A DNA stretch of 60,000 bases from Hydractinia symbiolongicarpus (lineage: Eukaryota > Cnidaria > Hydrozoa > Anthoathecata > Hydractiniidae): contig NC_079889.1 of assembly GCF_029227915.1 (NCBI RefSeq), positions 7,566,001 through 7,626,000 of the forward strand, in the 5' to 3' direction. This document shows, one piece after another, positions 33,822-48,245 of the stretch (position 1 is the stretch's first letter; each line of letters opens with the position of its first letter). The notes below the pieces were generated by a model. It was not told where the DNA came from, made no database searches, and worked only from the letters and a program-made list of their open reading frames with translations. The translations under genes and the position numbers were made by a program.

Positions 33822-34550
33822 AATACTGAATGTTATGAAAGGAGGTTCAATTGAGCATCAGTCAATAGATACACATAACAGCAAATATTCCCCATCCCAT
33901 CGGTTTTTTTTTTCATATGTAATGTGATATCATCGGATAATTAGTGAAGATATCTTCCCGAACCGTGCAGACTATTATTGTTCAGTTTGGAATTGACCTA
34001 TTGTTACTGTGAAATAGTGACCACCAAATAGATTCATTATTTGTTCAAATTGAACTTTTCCAAGCATTGCATGAGAATAAAGTTCATTAGGCGAATCCTC
34101 CACAGTGATCGAAATTTTTTCAATTTTGGGGTTGTAAAATAGTTCATTCAGCCCCGAGTAGCCTTTCACTTTCGATGGGTCCACGAACAATAATAGCACT
34201 CTTTTTAAACTTTTAGCGGGGTGTCGATTTGAAGATTATAACTAGTATCATCCTTCTTCATGGTTATTACCTTACTTCGAAGGACACTCTCATATGGCGG
34301 TGCACACTGACTGTACCGTGATACCATTGCACTTGCAAGCCCCTCGTAGTTGACTTTATGGAGTGAAATATTACTGATCTTTCAACCAGCGTCTGCAGCT
34401 TTGGCTGCAGTAGACCCTGAAGCCGTTGCACCTACATCTTTGATAACATCTTCATATTTGGCAAAATTGAGAACGAATTGGAGCCTATCGTGTAATTCCG
34501 GTTGATAGAATTCGTCCCCATAAGCTACAAACTCCAAATTTTGCACAAAC
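33822..34550 (-). pseudogene. Polinton major capsid protein, C-terminal half (decayed)
   Basis: Homologous to the capsid gene of element B at 57194-58460. Shared landmarks are LHDRLQFVL (near 34465), EGLASAM (near 34345), RSKV and TSYNLQ.DTP (near 34215-34275), and FYNPKIEKISIT (near 34100). Frames change near 34200, 34385 and 33970. The N-terminal half is missing: the sequence breaks at the end of the adjacent long-TIR transposon. Confidence 0.7.
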
Positions 34551-37143
34551 ATTTTCTAACATAGCGAAATGTCATTGGTCATAAAACTGACCAAAAATTT
34601 GGGTCTCTTGGCCTAATTAGACCGCGTCTCGCCCTATATCCTCATTTTAAACAGCGTTTGAGGGTCAAAAAAACCCAGTGTCTACAAAGCCTAAGCTCAA
34701 TATTTGTGTTCTATACTAACTATGTAATACATAAATGGTCGAGCTTACCAAAAAATGCAGTCCTATCAGCAGGTCAGACAAAGATCTGAACAGGAACTCA
34801 AATTAGACCTCAACAGGTACAAACTCAAACTTTTGTAAGACTATTCCTTTGTTCACACGAATTTGATTTGTCTAAAAATCAAACCAAAAATTATGGTCTC
34901 TTGATCAGGTGAGACAATAGTTAGCGATATTAAATAAATAAAAAATGTTCTGGTAGCATCTAATAAAATATAAAATATGTACAACACGTTATAGCAGCAT
35001 GATTGGTGTTGTTCTGCATCAGCATTTAAGGATGAGAAATGTCATTCAGTCATACGATCTAGTTTAAAAACTAAAATACAACTTTAAAAAATATTAAAAA
35101 TTGAATCCTATTCTGTAATAGTTTCGTCATATCACACCAAAAAAATTCTAACCTTAAATTATCATTACACATCTTCGTCGCTAGTTTCGTCATCATTGTC
35201 TGAATCTTCAACACTTGACAGTTCATAAAAGTCTTTAAAATCTTAAGGAGAATGAAATACTTTTAATATTTTCAGTAGCGGAGGCAGAAGCGGAAATAAA
35301 GCATTGCTTTGGATTAATAATGAAGAAACTAAATGACTAGATTTTAAAACTTGATATCCAAACTTTTACCCTCTATTTCTCTGGAGAATCCATTACGATT
35401 TTCATTACTGGTGACATCGAACGCTTTTGGAGACATTTCACCTTCGTACCATTTAATAATATAGCTTTCAGCATTCAGCAGCCAACCCATGTTTTCAGGA
35501 AAGTAATTTGGAGGCTTGGACGTTATTGATGACATCCATCTATGCAAAATACTTTGTGCGATAAATGCTTTGACGCAACACTCGTAAACAAGGTGGTAGA
35601 GAACTTCCATCAAACTTTTAAGCACAGGAAATTGCTTCATTTTCTCCTTTTGATTTATACTTTTCCAAAAACATTACCAACCTAGCTTTATCTACAGATG
35701 AGATATTCCTTTTTCTATACATGCTGCATACAAATTTTTCCAACGTTGCAAAAAAGCATCATCTGTGACATCAAGATTTATTCCCAGCTGTTTAAATACA
35801 TCTTGCACACTTTCATTTATTTATCGTCTGCTCTAATGTTAAGTTGATTGATAATCTTGAGATTGACTTCTGGGTTCTTTGCAGCGAAAATAATCCCGTT
35901 TAAAATTCAGTGTGAACCTTGGGATGAGAGCCCTTTAGTTTAAGAAAATTATCAGGATAACGGACAATCCAACGAGCGTAGTTTGGATGGTTCATGCTAA
36001 AAAAATAGTTTGCGACTTTAGGCAAGCAGCACACATGCAGATCAAAGTTTCCATCCCTCAAGCTTCTACTGAAATCATGGCAAAGTCGATTCATCTCGAC
36101 GTACCCATCCAATATTGTTTTGTTGCACCATGATTTTCTTTCTCTGTATCTTGCCTGAATTGACTGTATTCACGCAAGACATTGTTGACTTCTTTGGATA
36201 CTTCATGTCCTTCATGCAAGCTCAAGGATTCTTGAGATTTTATAAACTTGGTTTCGTCTTGGATATCTTCTTTTAATTGACTTTCCTCTCTTCCTTGAAG
36301 AAAATATTGAAAATCTCCATTGCAAGTGCAAGTATTTGGTGACATCTTTTACTTCTCTTGTAACACTGTGCTAGTAAAAATAACTTAAGAGAACCTTTTC
36401 TAATCACACCAGCTTCATTTAGGATATGCGGACCATCAGATTCAGCGATGTACTTGCCAAATGTATCTGTACATGGAATGCACCTAGAGCCACAAATATA
36501 TTGTCAAACTTTGGAGATTCTTCTGCTTGAAGTTACATAACCACTTTGGCAATCGCAAGATCATATGTTACTGAAATGTTTTTCTTACCACATTCATTCG
36601 CAATCACCTTGTTTCTGCTACTACAGCTATAGAAGTTGGAGATTTGATTAATTTGTGGCAGGTACCAAACTTTTTGCAGATTGTTGGTATTTGGAAAAAT
36701 TATAGAATTCCAGCCAACCCACATTGGTGTAGTGTCGGGTAAAAAATAAAAATTCATCATCCACAAGGTATCGTACATGCGTACTTTGATATATGAAAGG
36801 GGTTCTGACGCTCTTCTCTGGTCATCTAGTGGAAGCATTATTCTTGTTAACATCTTAGGGTTCTTTCTGTACGGCTCTATGCCTAATCCTACAGCCAGGT
36901 TTCGTGTTGTATTTGGGCCCTGAACACATTGGAAATAAGACAAACGTTCTTCTATCCCTGCGCATTACAAAATATCCTAACAGGTACAGGTTTGTAGACA
37001 CTTGGTTTTTTTCACCCTCAAACGCTATTTATAATGGGGATGTGGGGCGAAACGCTGTCAAATTAGGCCAGGAGACCCAAATTTTTGGTCAGCTTTATGA
37101 CCAATGACATTCCACTATGTTAGAAAATGCTTGTGCAAAATTT
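34537..37143. mobile_element. DNA transposon with about 155-base terminal inverted repeats
   Basis: The left end 34537-34690 and the right end 36985-37143 are inverted copies (TTTTGCACAARCATTTTCTA, GACCAAAAATTTGGGTCTC, GCGTTTGAGGGT, AGTGTCTACAAA). The inside encodes a broken minus-strand protein. No target duplication could be fixed, so the superfamily is unassigned. It truncates the capsid gene of element A. Confidence 0.65.
35344..36943 (-). pseudogene. Uncharacterised transposon protein (broken)
   Basis: Frames at 36943-36533, 36345-36091, 36112-35900 and 35640-35344 read in order on the minus strand. Landmarks are PMWVGWNSIIF, VTYDLAIAKVVM, then in another frame EESPKFDNIFVALGAFH, and PKAFDVTSNENRNGFS near the end. 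This pattern recurs in invertebrate repeat proteins that have no assigned domain, as far as I can judge. A nuclease core could not be identified. Confidence 0.45.
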
Positions 37144-39192
<2,049 letters not shown>

Positions 39193-39249
39193 AAGGAAGT
39201 AAAAATTAACTTGACATTGGTTCGGTACTCCGAGTTTCGTGTTATACAC

Positions 39250-39810
39250 TCATCATCCGTGTTTCATGTTAGGCACGCAACTAACTTACTTTAACGCTGT
39301 TTCGGTTAAATATTTTGTTGTACTTGTGTTTTCGAGTAAAATGTTTGTCGATTAGCCATAAAATTGCTTTGCGATTCGTGTTTTAATATTTACGTTTTTT
39401 TGTTTGTTTATGTCTGTACGTTTTTTGGAATAACCTGAATTTGTAAGCGGCTGTTCGTAGTAAGGTGTAGATCAGTAAAATGTTTTTTCATTTGCAGGAA
39501 GTAGTGAAAGTCGTTCTTCTAAGGCTATTTGAACTTGTTGAATAATTGAAGGTGGATGGTTGGATTCTACGTGTATGTAACTGGTTTCGTCATAAGGTTT
39601 ACGGTAAGGTGCATAGGTTCCGTTCCGTTTTCATGTTACTCTGAATTGTTATTAATAATCCACAGTCTTTAAATGTTTTTTGGATGTTTTTCTTAATTTT
39701 CTCTAGTTGTGGTCCACTTTTCTGCTTAAACACGTTCCTACAAGTTCACAAATTTCGGCACCATTATATGCGCCCATTGTAACGTCAAATAAACCACTGT
39801 TTGATTTAAA
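39250..39810 (-). pseudogene. Retroelement X reverse transcriptase, downstream part
   Basis: On the minus strand, GLFDVTMGAYNGAEICELVG lies near 39740-39795, followed by YAPYRKP, SNHPPSIIQQ and LSLLPANEKTF near 39490-39600, and [16 protein letters not shown] near 39290-39335. These are conserved blocks of a metazoan reverse-transcriptase family whose clade I cannot name with confidence. It is the continuation of the fragment at 41440-42046; element Y lies between them. Confidence 0.6.
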
Positions 39811-39814
39811 TCAT

Positions 39815-41430
39815 ATGTAATTTTATTTTTTTTCGTTTTAACATTATTTTATTAACATTAACTGTGTTATACATAAATTAGGTTGCTATCTCACATATAT
39901 GAAATACTAGATGTTTTTTTTTCTTTTCTTACTCCATCACTCTTGATGAATTGTCGCGTTGTTAGCGAGTTCAAATTCTTCTATGTTATTGTCTGCATTT
40001 CTCGGTGATCTTGATCGAATGCATCTTAATGTTGATCTTATGAGCGAAAAGCTGATTTTCGTTCTTATGACATTGGTTGCGACCGAATTTGAAATGCTGC
40101 GTTTTTCTGCAATCATATCAGCTAACCGCTTGTAGAAGCCTTTGCATTCTTTTGCCATTGCACCATTCGCAGCGAACACCAGTGGTGTGAACGTACCATT
40201 CTCGATTTGCAACACCCGTTCGTTGTACTATCGCTTCTTCTCTCTCTTGTTCATCTGAAAGCATCTCTTATTTTCTGAACGCCTGTACCTCTGAGCGTGT
40301 AGGTTAAAAACCCTTACGTCAAAGAATACTCTTTGGCAAGGCGTCCATAAACCGAGAGCACTGATGTCAAGACGTGCTTCCTTCTGGATGTTTGCTGTTC
40401 TCTCTCGAAGACCTTCTCCGTTGACCTCAATCAGCATTGGCTTCTTCTTTACGTCATGACAGACTTCTTTTAAGAGTAAGGCGGTGATATCACGCAGTTC
40501 GTTGTGTCGCAGGGTGACCATGCCCCCTTTTTTACAAGACAAGGCATGGCAAAGGTCGAATTTTTCACCACATAGGCATTCTGTTGGGAGTCGCTTGAGG
40601 TTCCAGTTATACCTTATTCTGATTGCATCCCAAAACTGCTGTTTATTCAGATCGTAGCCCCACGCTTTCAGGGGTAGTGTTGTCAGCCAGTTCGAAACGC
40701 CACTTTCAAGGTTGGTGTCGTTCAAACGTTTTTCGGCATCCACCATTTCTTCTCGTAGGCTGTCGAGCTTAGCTTGTTGCTTTTTTCTCCGTTCTGCCTT
40801 GATCGCTGATTTCGTCTTGCCACCTTCTACCTGTGTGTCTAGGATCATGTTTTTTAGATGGAGCGTGACCTGGCAGGAACTTTCATATTCTTCATTTGCT
40901 GTTCGAGTAACATCTTTCAAACCAAGGCCTCCAAGACGTGGCGGAAGGGACAGGAGTGATCTCTCTATATCATTAACGATATGTCCACCAGTAATGGCTG
41001 GGATGAACTGATGTCTAAGGACCTCTTCGAACGGTTTTAAATAGTTTTCAATCCCTGGGATTGTTCGGAAGAAGTACGTCAGCTTATGTTGATATCCAGC
41101 AATATAACAGCCGTATGCTGCTTGCGGCTGTGTTGTCGCAATCCGAGAAAGCATTGACATTTCATTCACCCATTTTTCGACCAATTCATTAACGTATTTT
41201 CGCTTGTACTGTTCGCTTCCTACCACCGACCCGAGATGTCTTTCTCCTTCAGTGGTTATTTTCACCCCAGTTCCTTCAAAAATCTCTCTTGCCTCGTCGA
41301 ACTTTTCTGGCCTCACGATAAGCCACGACTTTGTTGGTTGGGGATGATATCCATATTTTGGCCCACATTGGATGAGATTTGACCACCAACTACGAAGTGC
41401 GACGAGGCTTCCAGATCCATGTGTCATTAC
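39815..41430 (-). pseudogene. Retrotransposon Y, reverse transcriptase C-terminal part with possible REL endonuclease
   Basis: The frame from 41427 is open for 399 residues, meets TAG at 40228-40230, and continues in the same frame to 39937. It starts after the reverse transcriptase catalytic region (GYHPQPTKSWLIV, RHLGSVVGS, LPPRLGGLGL). Then come a cysteine/histidine cluster (CLCGEKFDLCHALSCKKGG), RHNELRD, and EARLDISALGLW..QRVFFDV, which could be a PD-(D/E)xK restriction-like endonuclease as in some LINEs. The missing 5' half fits ordinary 5' truncation on insertion. The homologous, older fragment at 355-878 shows the family is repeated in the genome. Confidence 0.7.
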
Positions 41431-41439
41431 CGTTAAACA

Positions 41440-42046
41440 ATAAATATTTTTTTTAATGTTTTAAGATTTCTTCATCTTTTTTAGAGATTTTGACAATTGT
41501 CTTGGCAAATGTTAATGCTTTATTTAGTATTGTTTCATTAATAGAAAAACCCTTAACGTCAAACATTAGGAATTTATGTTTGTTTTTATTTGTTAAACCA
41601 TTCTATAACATTTTTTGTACTTTTCCATTGATTTACCCTGTAGAGCTTTCACCAAGTTCTTGTTAATAGTTTCAAGGAATTCTTTGCTCATACGTCCTTG
41701 GAAATTTATTTTTCGCCGGATTAATTAACCGCACAGTTGGGTTATTTTCAAAATTCTCTCTGTGATCTTTAAAAGTGATAAAACAGTTAGTTTTAGAATT
41801 TAATTGTAATCTGTAGATAATATTCATTAACTTCAAAATTGCTTCGTTCTTATAAAAACTTGCATCGGCAGAGAGTGAACAGATAGTCGAGACCATTTGT
41901 ATAAGAAAAGAGGATGTGGAAAACACAAGTTTCGATGTAAGATTGACATAAGAAAACGAACAATTACTAACTTTTAACTTGTCTCTCCCGCAATGGAAAC
42001 AATTACGACAAAACGAAATTGAACGCGATGATACATGGTAAAGCAA
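41440..42046 (-). pseudogene. Retroelement X reverse transcriptase, upstream part
   Basis: The frame at 42046-41672 contains ILKLMNIIYRL and FITFKDHRENFENNPTVRLI, followed after a shift by a palm-like motif HKFLMFDVKGFSINETIL near 41540-41590 and LLFNGNDTW near 41425-41445. The break lies just where block GLFDVTMGAYNG should follow; that block is at 39795, on the far side of element Y. Confidence 0.6.
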
Positions 42047-42049
42047 CTA

Positions 42050-44281
42050 AGCCCTTATTAGGGGGAAATAACGTCTAGAAGAATCGTGTTCAATGCACAG
42101 TTTAAACACTTTTTCTGACGAAGTTTTACCATATTTATCGTCGAAAATCCCAAATTATCTCTGTGTATGAAAAATTGTCTTATTGAATATATTTTTTGTT
42201 TCTTTAAATTTGCTCGAAGGTTGGAGGGATAACTTTTATTCTGTGTGGGAAAAACTTCTTATCTTTGTATTGAGAATATAATTTTTTAACAAACGTGGTT
42301 CTTAAGAAATCACAGATGGACTTTTTGATATCCTCGAGTGAAGACAAAAGAAAAAAAAAGAAAAATTTTGTATGGAAAAACTTAGAACATGTTTTACGGG
42401 GGTCAGTTGAACAAACGTTTTTATTATTCCGATTGACAGAGCATAATAACAATTAATTATGTTGTAGTATGGTTTCTATAACATAATCCTATTAAACATT
42501 TAATTGAAGCCAGTCGCGTAAAACGACACTCCTCCGTAGAGCCAAAGTAGTTCTGACATTAAAGTGACTGTTGTTGTTATTATTCTAACAAGACTACAGT
42601 AGGGAGGGTTGTTTCTTGAGTGACGTTATGTCATACTACCATTGTTTGGCTCTTCGTAATGTGATATAAAAAGACGTTTAGGTTTATTGAAGAGATAAAG
42701 TAGAACAAGGGTTGAGTTACACTTAAAAGCAAATCTAGAAACATTCGAGAAAAAAAAAAAATTGGGGGCAAAGCCTAGGTTTTATCTCGTCACATTTTTT
42801 CTCGTGATGGACGAATGTAAGCAGTTGTGTATTGCCTGTAACAAAATGGTGAGTGTCATTTATTCGTTATTTGTGTATTTGTTTTTGTGCTTACTTTAAT
42901 TTCTCTATTCTAATTTATAAAACTTCTTTATGGCTACATTTTCCTTTATTTTCAGTTAAGCTATTTATGGACCGAGTTAGAATCTAACCAATCGGTTTTC
43001 TTTCTGACTAAATTCTTTTACAGTATTCAATATTAAAGAAATGAACTTAAAAAAACGACTAATGTATCTACCTAGCGTGTACTTGATTTGGACAAATTTT
43101 GATTTGAAAAAATGACCGAGAAACCTCTCGTTAAAATGAAAATAGATGGTAAAATGAACGAATGATCCTTTTTATGGAAAAAGGCAGTTGCAACACTTCT
43201 TTAAATTTATTGTCAATAGTTCTCACCATACAAAATGGATAAAAAAATGTTTATGTCTTTCCTTGGTCTATGTCTAAGGTTTAATCTATGTATATAAGAT
43301 GGAGGGGGGGGGGGGGGGGGGGGGGCTTGATAGAGTTTTCTCCTTACTACATGACTAAGGTAATTCCAGAAACATACGTTGTAGTACAGCGAGAGAAACA
43401 ATGACGTCTTTCACGTTTAATTTATTCTTACTAAATACGTCACCGACCAACTTTTTCTGTTTACTACAGAAGCTATGCAACGTCATTATTACAGCGGCAA
43501 TGAATAATAATGAATATTGCTGCAATTAATTGATTTTTGTTTTGTTTTTTGTTTTGTTTTTTCATAAATATCGACAGTCTGAAAATAATTAATAATTTAA
43601 GGCGCGTTATCAAACACCTCGACTTCATTGTAAGTATTAAGAGCTGAGAGACATCTGTGAGAATAATACGTCGAAACTCCATGAGAATTTATTAACACAA
43701 AGCTAGCAACAAATAAAATAGAAGTGAATTGACTGATCGCGCGGTGGTGAAAGTAAAAATGCTAAGCAATAAAATGTAGTAACTCCTATTTAAAAAGGGT
43801 TTTTAAGGTGCTAAAAATACAAAAAGAAACAAGAAAATGGTATGAGAAAGCAAATGACCGTGCAGATTTTTTTACAAGCTGCCCAGAGTCGAATCTTACC
43901 TTTTTTTCGGAGACTGCAATAGCAACTGACAAATTACAATTAATTAACGGGGACGAATGAAATAATACGTATGACTGGTATTCCGTATTTAAACCTGGTT
44001 TCTGAAATTAACTAATCGCACAGTGGTGTAAGCCTCGTGAAGACTTCAACTTTGCACATTTAGGAGCGTATTTGCATGAAAAGTGATAAGAGGTTGGTAG
44101 CGACGGCACAGTCTGTTAGTAGAAGTACATTGCTAGTGGTAAAAATTCCCTAATAATAATTTTTAACTGCCATATCGAAAGAATTGTAGTGGATAAAAGT
44201 ATATCGAGGGTATTATTAGTGGTAGTGTGACAGAAATTATGAATATTTATTAATATTAAGGGTGTATTTATGGCAACTTAT
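42050..44281. other. AT-rich non-coding region with a G22 run
   Basis: No gene was supported. A run of 22 G lies at 43304-43325. ATG 42806 opens MDECKQLCIACNKM just before a GTGAGT donor, which could be a first exon, unsupported otherwise. Confidence 0.35.
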
Positions 44282-44589
44282 GTTAGCTAGCTAACAAACG
44301 CCCTGTTTCTTTCTTCTCCAAGAAGTTTATATTCTATACTGTAAGGCCTAAAATGTTTACCTAGTTTACTGAAACTTTATATAACTTATAAAACTATAAT
44401 TTTTATATATTATAATTATATAGACTATAATTATTTTCCTAAAAAAGTTATCCAGCTTTTCATCCCAGCCAGATATTATAGGTAGGATGTTATAGCTAGC
44501 TATGTACACAGAGATGACGTGGTGTCCAGCTATGTATCGTTATTATTGTCACACTCCCCTGCTAATATGCTTTAACCATTTCATTTAGT
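44282..44589 (+). repeat. Interspersed repeat family R1, copy 2
   Basis: Homologue of 26588-26850 with an AT-rich internal expansion near 44395-44440. Confidence 0.65.
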
Positions 44590-44590
44590 A

Positions 44591-45285
44591 CTAGTCGATA
44601 AAGCCCGTGGAAAAATCCACTTAGGCAGGATAACAGAGAAAAACAACCGTCATTTAAATTTTGCTGTCGTCAGCAGAGACCTGTCAGAACACAAATTTTT
44701 CTTTTCGGAAATTTGTATGCCTGTTGTTTTTATCATATAGATCTTGAAACGCTGATCAAGAAATGTATAGGATCGTATACTTTTGACAAACGGATGCAAA
44801 GATATTAGGGTTTAAAGGTTTCTTGATAACGTCATTAACCCGTCCATTCCGAAACGGATTCAGTGACACAGGTTTAGAAAACTTACACAAATTGGTCCCA
44901 GGTGGAAATCCACTTAGGCAGAAGGACAATGGGAAAATAGGTTGTTTTAGATTTTTTGCTGACGTAAGCAGTGCAATTACAAAAAATTTTGGCGAAATTT
45001 AGTTGATTCCTTGCCTCTATTGTGTAGAGCTTAAGCTGCTGATCAACAAAATGCATATGATCGTGCGATTTTGATGACCAGTTAATGAGATCTAATGGTT
45101 TAAAAATTTTGCTGACGTCAGCAATGGCCCGTTAAAACGCGAAAAAAAATTTTCAGAAATTTATATCCCTGTTACCTTCATAGTATAGACCTTGAAACGA
45201 TGATCAAGAGAATGTGTAGGATCATGTACTTTTGACAAACGGTTGCAGAGATATTGGGGCTTAAAGGTTTTTTGTTTTTTAGTAG
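44591..45285. mobile_element. ACTAGT-type TIR element, second copy, right end lost
   Basis: Starts ACTAGTCGATAAAGCCCGTG and contains the same tandem units as 27205-27870 (GCTGACGTCAGCAATGGCCC near 45110, TAGATCTTGAAACGCTGATC near 44740). The right terminus is not present; similarity fades near 45285. Confidence 0.6.
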
Positions 45286-45638
45286 ACCCTCTCTAAGGTA
45301 ATAAATGTTTTTTCGATAGACTTCTTTTATTTACCAAAAATAGATACGAGACAGAAAGGGTTGTTAATTTTTTTTTATCATAAAAATAATATAACCATAA
45401 AAGCATGTTTTGATTTTTCTTGAAAATTCAAGTATTGAGGAAGGCTTTAAGAACATAAATGTGTTGCTTTATAAAAAAAAACGACAAATAGAGGAAAGTT
45501 TAAAATGTTTGAAAAGGAGATCGATTACAGAATTGAAGTATTGTTTAAATTACCTTTCAACTAACCAACAGAACTGCCATGTTACTGTCATTTTGCAATA
45601 CATGGTATTGGAAAGAGTTGGGAATTTAAATAAAGTAT

Positions 45639-46263
45639 GTTCGCCAACATACCTTATCGGTTAAAAATGTGTCGGTTGAGTGACGAAATATTTGACAGAC
45701 AACGAAATGTTCACCCGACGAAAAATTATAACCGACGAAATAAAAGTCCGGCGAAAACTTTTATTCGGAGAATACTTTTAACTGACGAAATTTTTACCTA
45801 ATTTTTTTTTTAATTAAAATTAGCAATTTCATATGCGACTTGCGACGTGGAAGGTGGAATAACCAAACAACATTACTGTTGAATTTTTCATGTCCCCAGA
45901 AATGGTTTCGAGATCAAATGCAATCATTGACTTTACGGGAATAATTCACGATGACGTGAGTTCATCAGATGAAGAGTATAATATTGATCTCGACATCACA
46001 TTGGGAGATGTGGATGGAGTGGAAGAGGATGCTGAAGCACATACTAGTAAGTCTTTCCTCCAAGTAGTAACGAATTAACAATGAATGGTGGAGAAAGACA
46101 TTATTTTAATAGATAAATGAAGCAAATAATTTTTAAAAAAATTGAATTTTTATCTACTCGGGTAAAACATTTCGTCGTTTGAAAGTGACGAAATTTAGGC
46201 CAGTTGACGAAATTTTTAACCGACGAAGTAAAAGCGACATATTTTTAACCGATAAGGTATATT
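45639..46263. mobile_element. TIR element with subterminal GACGAAA repeats
   Basis: Ends are TACCTTATCGGTTAAAAAT and its inverted copy at 46238-46262 (ATTTTTAACCGATAAGGTA). Both subterminal regions are packed with RCCGACGAAAT-type repeats (about six on the left, four on the right). A TA pair may be the target duplication. No transposase. Confidence 0.65.
45890..46046 (+). other. Exon-like ORF inside the TIR element
   Basis: The open frame MSPEMVSRSNAIIDFTGIIH continues into an acidic DDVSSSDEEYNIDLD segment and ends at a GTAAGT donor at 46050, ahead of a stop at 46076. It lies at the centre of the element, outside the repeats. It may be the first exon of the parent transposase or of a captured gene. 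No domain was recognised. Confidence 0.4.
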
Positions 46264-48245
46264 GACAATGTTTACCCAGGCCATTAGATTCGGTGTGAAA
46301 CTTCTTTTTCGTGCCGTCATATCAACACAAAATCATAAATCAGGAAAAATGCTAATTAAAGTATATTTAAAACCTTTAATAGCTGCATCACGAATCGTAA
46401 ATGCTCATTTATTATATAATTTTTAAAGCAACTTTCTTCTGAGAGACAAATTATTGGTTCACTGCTATTATATGGCATGTCACATGTGTTACATCGATAT
46501 GAGCGCGCTCCATACCAATGAATTAACAATTCTTTCAATTTCACATGGATTTTTTATTTCCATTGTAACAAAAATTTGAAAAAAAAGCATCGTGGCGTAG
46601 TGGCATAGTTGGATAGCTGTACAACAAATCTCGATTCATATGGAAAGAAGGCTTGCTCATTAAAATAAGAAAAAGCACTTTAATTTTAAAAAGCAAAAAT
46701 TAAATTGCGTAAATCGAATATTGCACTTGTACAATCAGCGATATTCAATCAAGCAAATTATCATATCCTATCTTACTTCGCCACCTATTACAATACCGCT
46801 ACTGTCAAATACGTGGTCGAGAAGGAGATGGGGTGTTGTTCAATAACGACAGAATCCATGCTTTTTTCTTAAATCAGAAACTTTGTAGATCTTTTACTAT
46901 TTTTATCTTGATGACTTTTAATAACAGGGGTGGCGCTTTTTTTCTAAGTAATATTTTTATTTTTTTTCTGCCAATAAGTGTCTTTATCATTGCCTGGAAA
47001 TTAATATTATCCAACCAGAAAACCAGGCTATCTCACTAAAAAATGCGATTTACGTGTTTTAGGACTCTAAAATTGCGTTGGCTTCCAGGATCGAAGCCCC
47101 TGGATCTTACCAGGGAGGGGGGCACATCGCCCCCAGGAACTCAGTCGCCCCCAGGAACCCAGTTGTTTCGGCAACTTGTTTCGCTCGTTAATGGTCACTA
47201 AATCTCAAAATCTCCCACTATGGCTAAGCCCCACCCCCCTCACTTTGGAAATTTGGCGCCGCCCCTAAATAACAAGCGTGATTGTATTTATGAAATAAAA
47301 GAATAAATATATTTTGTTAAACCTTGAACCTCGAAGCACCGCTGCAATTCTGGAATTTCAACACTTACTAGTCGATAAATAAATTGAAAAACAACACTTT
47401 TATGAATCATATTAATCATATTAATTCTTATGACAAAGGTATATTTTACATAGGATGTACCATATAAACAATCCCAGCCGAAGAAAAATTAAGCGAGCTC
47501 AAATAAAGTATAATGAGTTCCTTCCGATTTTGAAAACATGTGGTGAGCTAATAACATTACGATTATGTCTGTCATTTGTAATTTTTTATAATTGCGGAAA
47601 AGCTATCAAGGAAGACAGATATAAAAATACTTTCTTCCGCATCTTTCACACAGTAAGTCAAGTAGCCTTTTAGATCGTGCAGACTGACGTCGCTTTTTTT
47701 AGTACACATCCCCTTTGTTCAAAAGCCCCAACATCAATGCATCTTTTAGGCTGTTTAATAAATACATAATAGCGGTTATATAACAACAAGGACTTAGATT
47801 CTTCATATATTTTTTAAATCAGTAACTTTGTAGCTCTTTTCCTACTTTTAGGCTGAAATATAACCGTTATTATTGTTATTATTATTATTATCCTATTTTC
47901 ATTTTTAATGGTGTAAAGAACTTTAGGCATCAAAATATACACCCCACAATTGTACTATTGTTTACCTTAGCAATTAGGGGCGAAAAAGAAAATCGATTTT
48001 AACTTTTGCTACCTTACGACAAAGGGCCTAATTCATCGCCTGCCGTTTGACCTAATTTTAATTTTTTTCTATCAGTCAATGCCATAAAAATTTGGCTACT
48101 GCAAATTTAAGGTGGTTTTTAACAGACTATTAGAAGTTACCTGCATACTCACAATTAATCTAAGTAAGGTGGACATCCATTTACATGTTGTTGTCTTGAA
48201 AATTAAAAGAATTCTTACATTTTCTATATTATAGCAATCGTCGTT
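46264..48245. other. Non-coding region
   Basis: No gene was supported. A weak tRNA-SINE-like A box (TGGCGTAGTGG) lies at 46594 without a good B box. A CGCCCCCAGGAAC repeat is found twice near 47128-47160, and a short (ATT)n near 47868-47890. Confidence 0.35.

Larger units (their letters stand above)
27871..34545. mobile_element. Polinton/Maverick-like element A, partial and decayed
   Basis: Contains a packaging ATPase, a capsid protein fragment, a probable structural protein and several small genes that match element B at 50-60 kb in style or sequence. No polymerase or integrase is present. The left side is bounded by the ACTAGT element and the right by a long-TIR transposon. Most genes carry frameshifts or stops. 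The order of genes differs from element B. Confidence 0.75.

Noticed and set aside
42806-42850. First exon MDECKQLCIACNKM before a GTGAGT donor
   Set aside because: Too short to support, and no following exon was recognised.
46592-46645. Second tRNA-derived SINE
   Set aside because: An A box is present, but no acceptable B box or folded stem was found.
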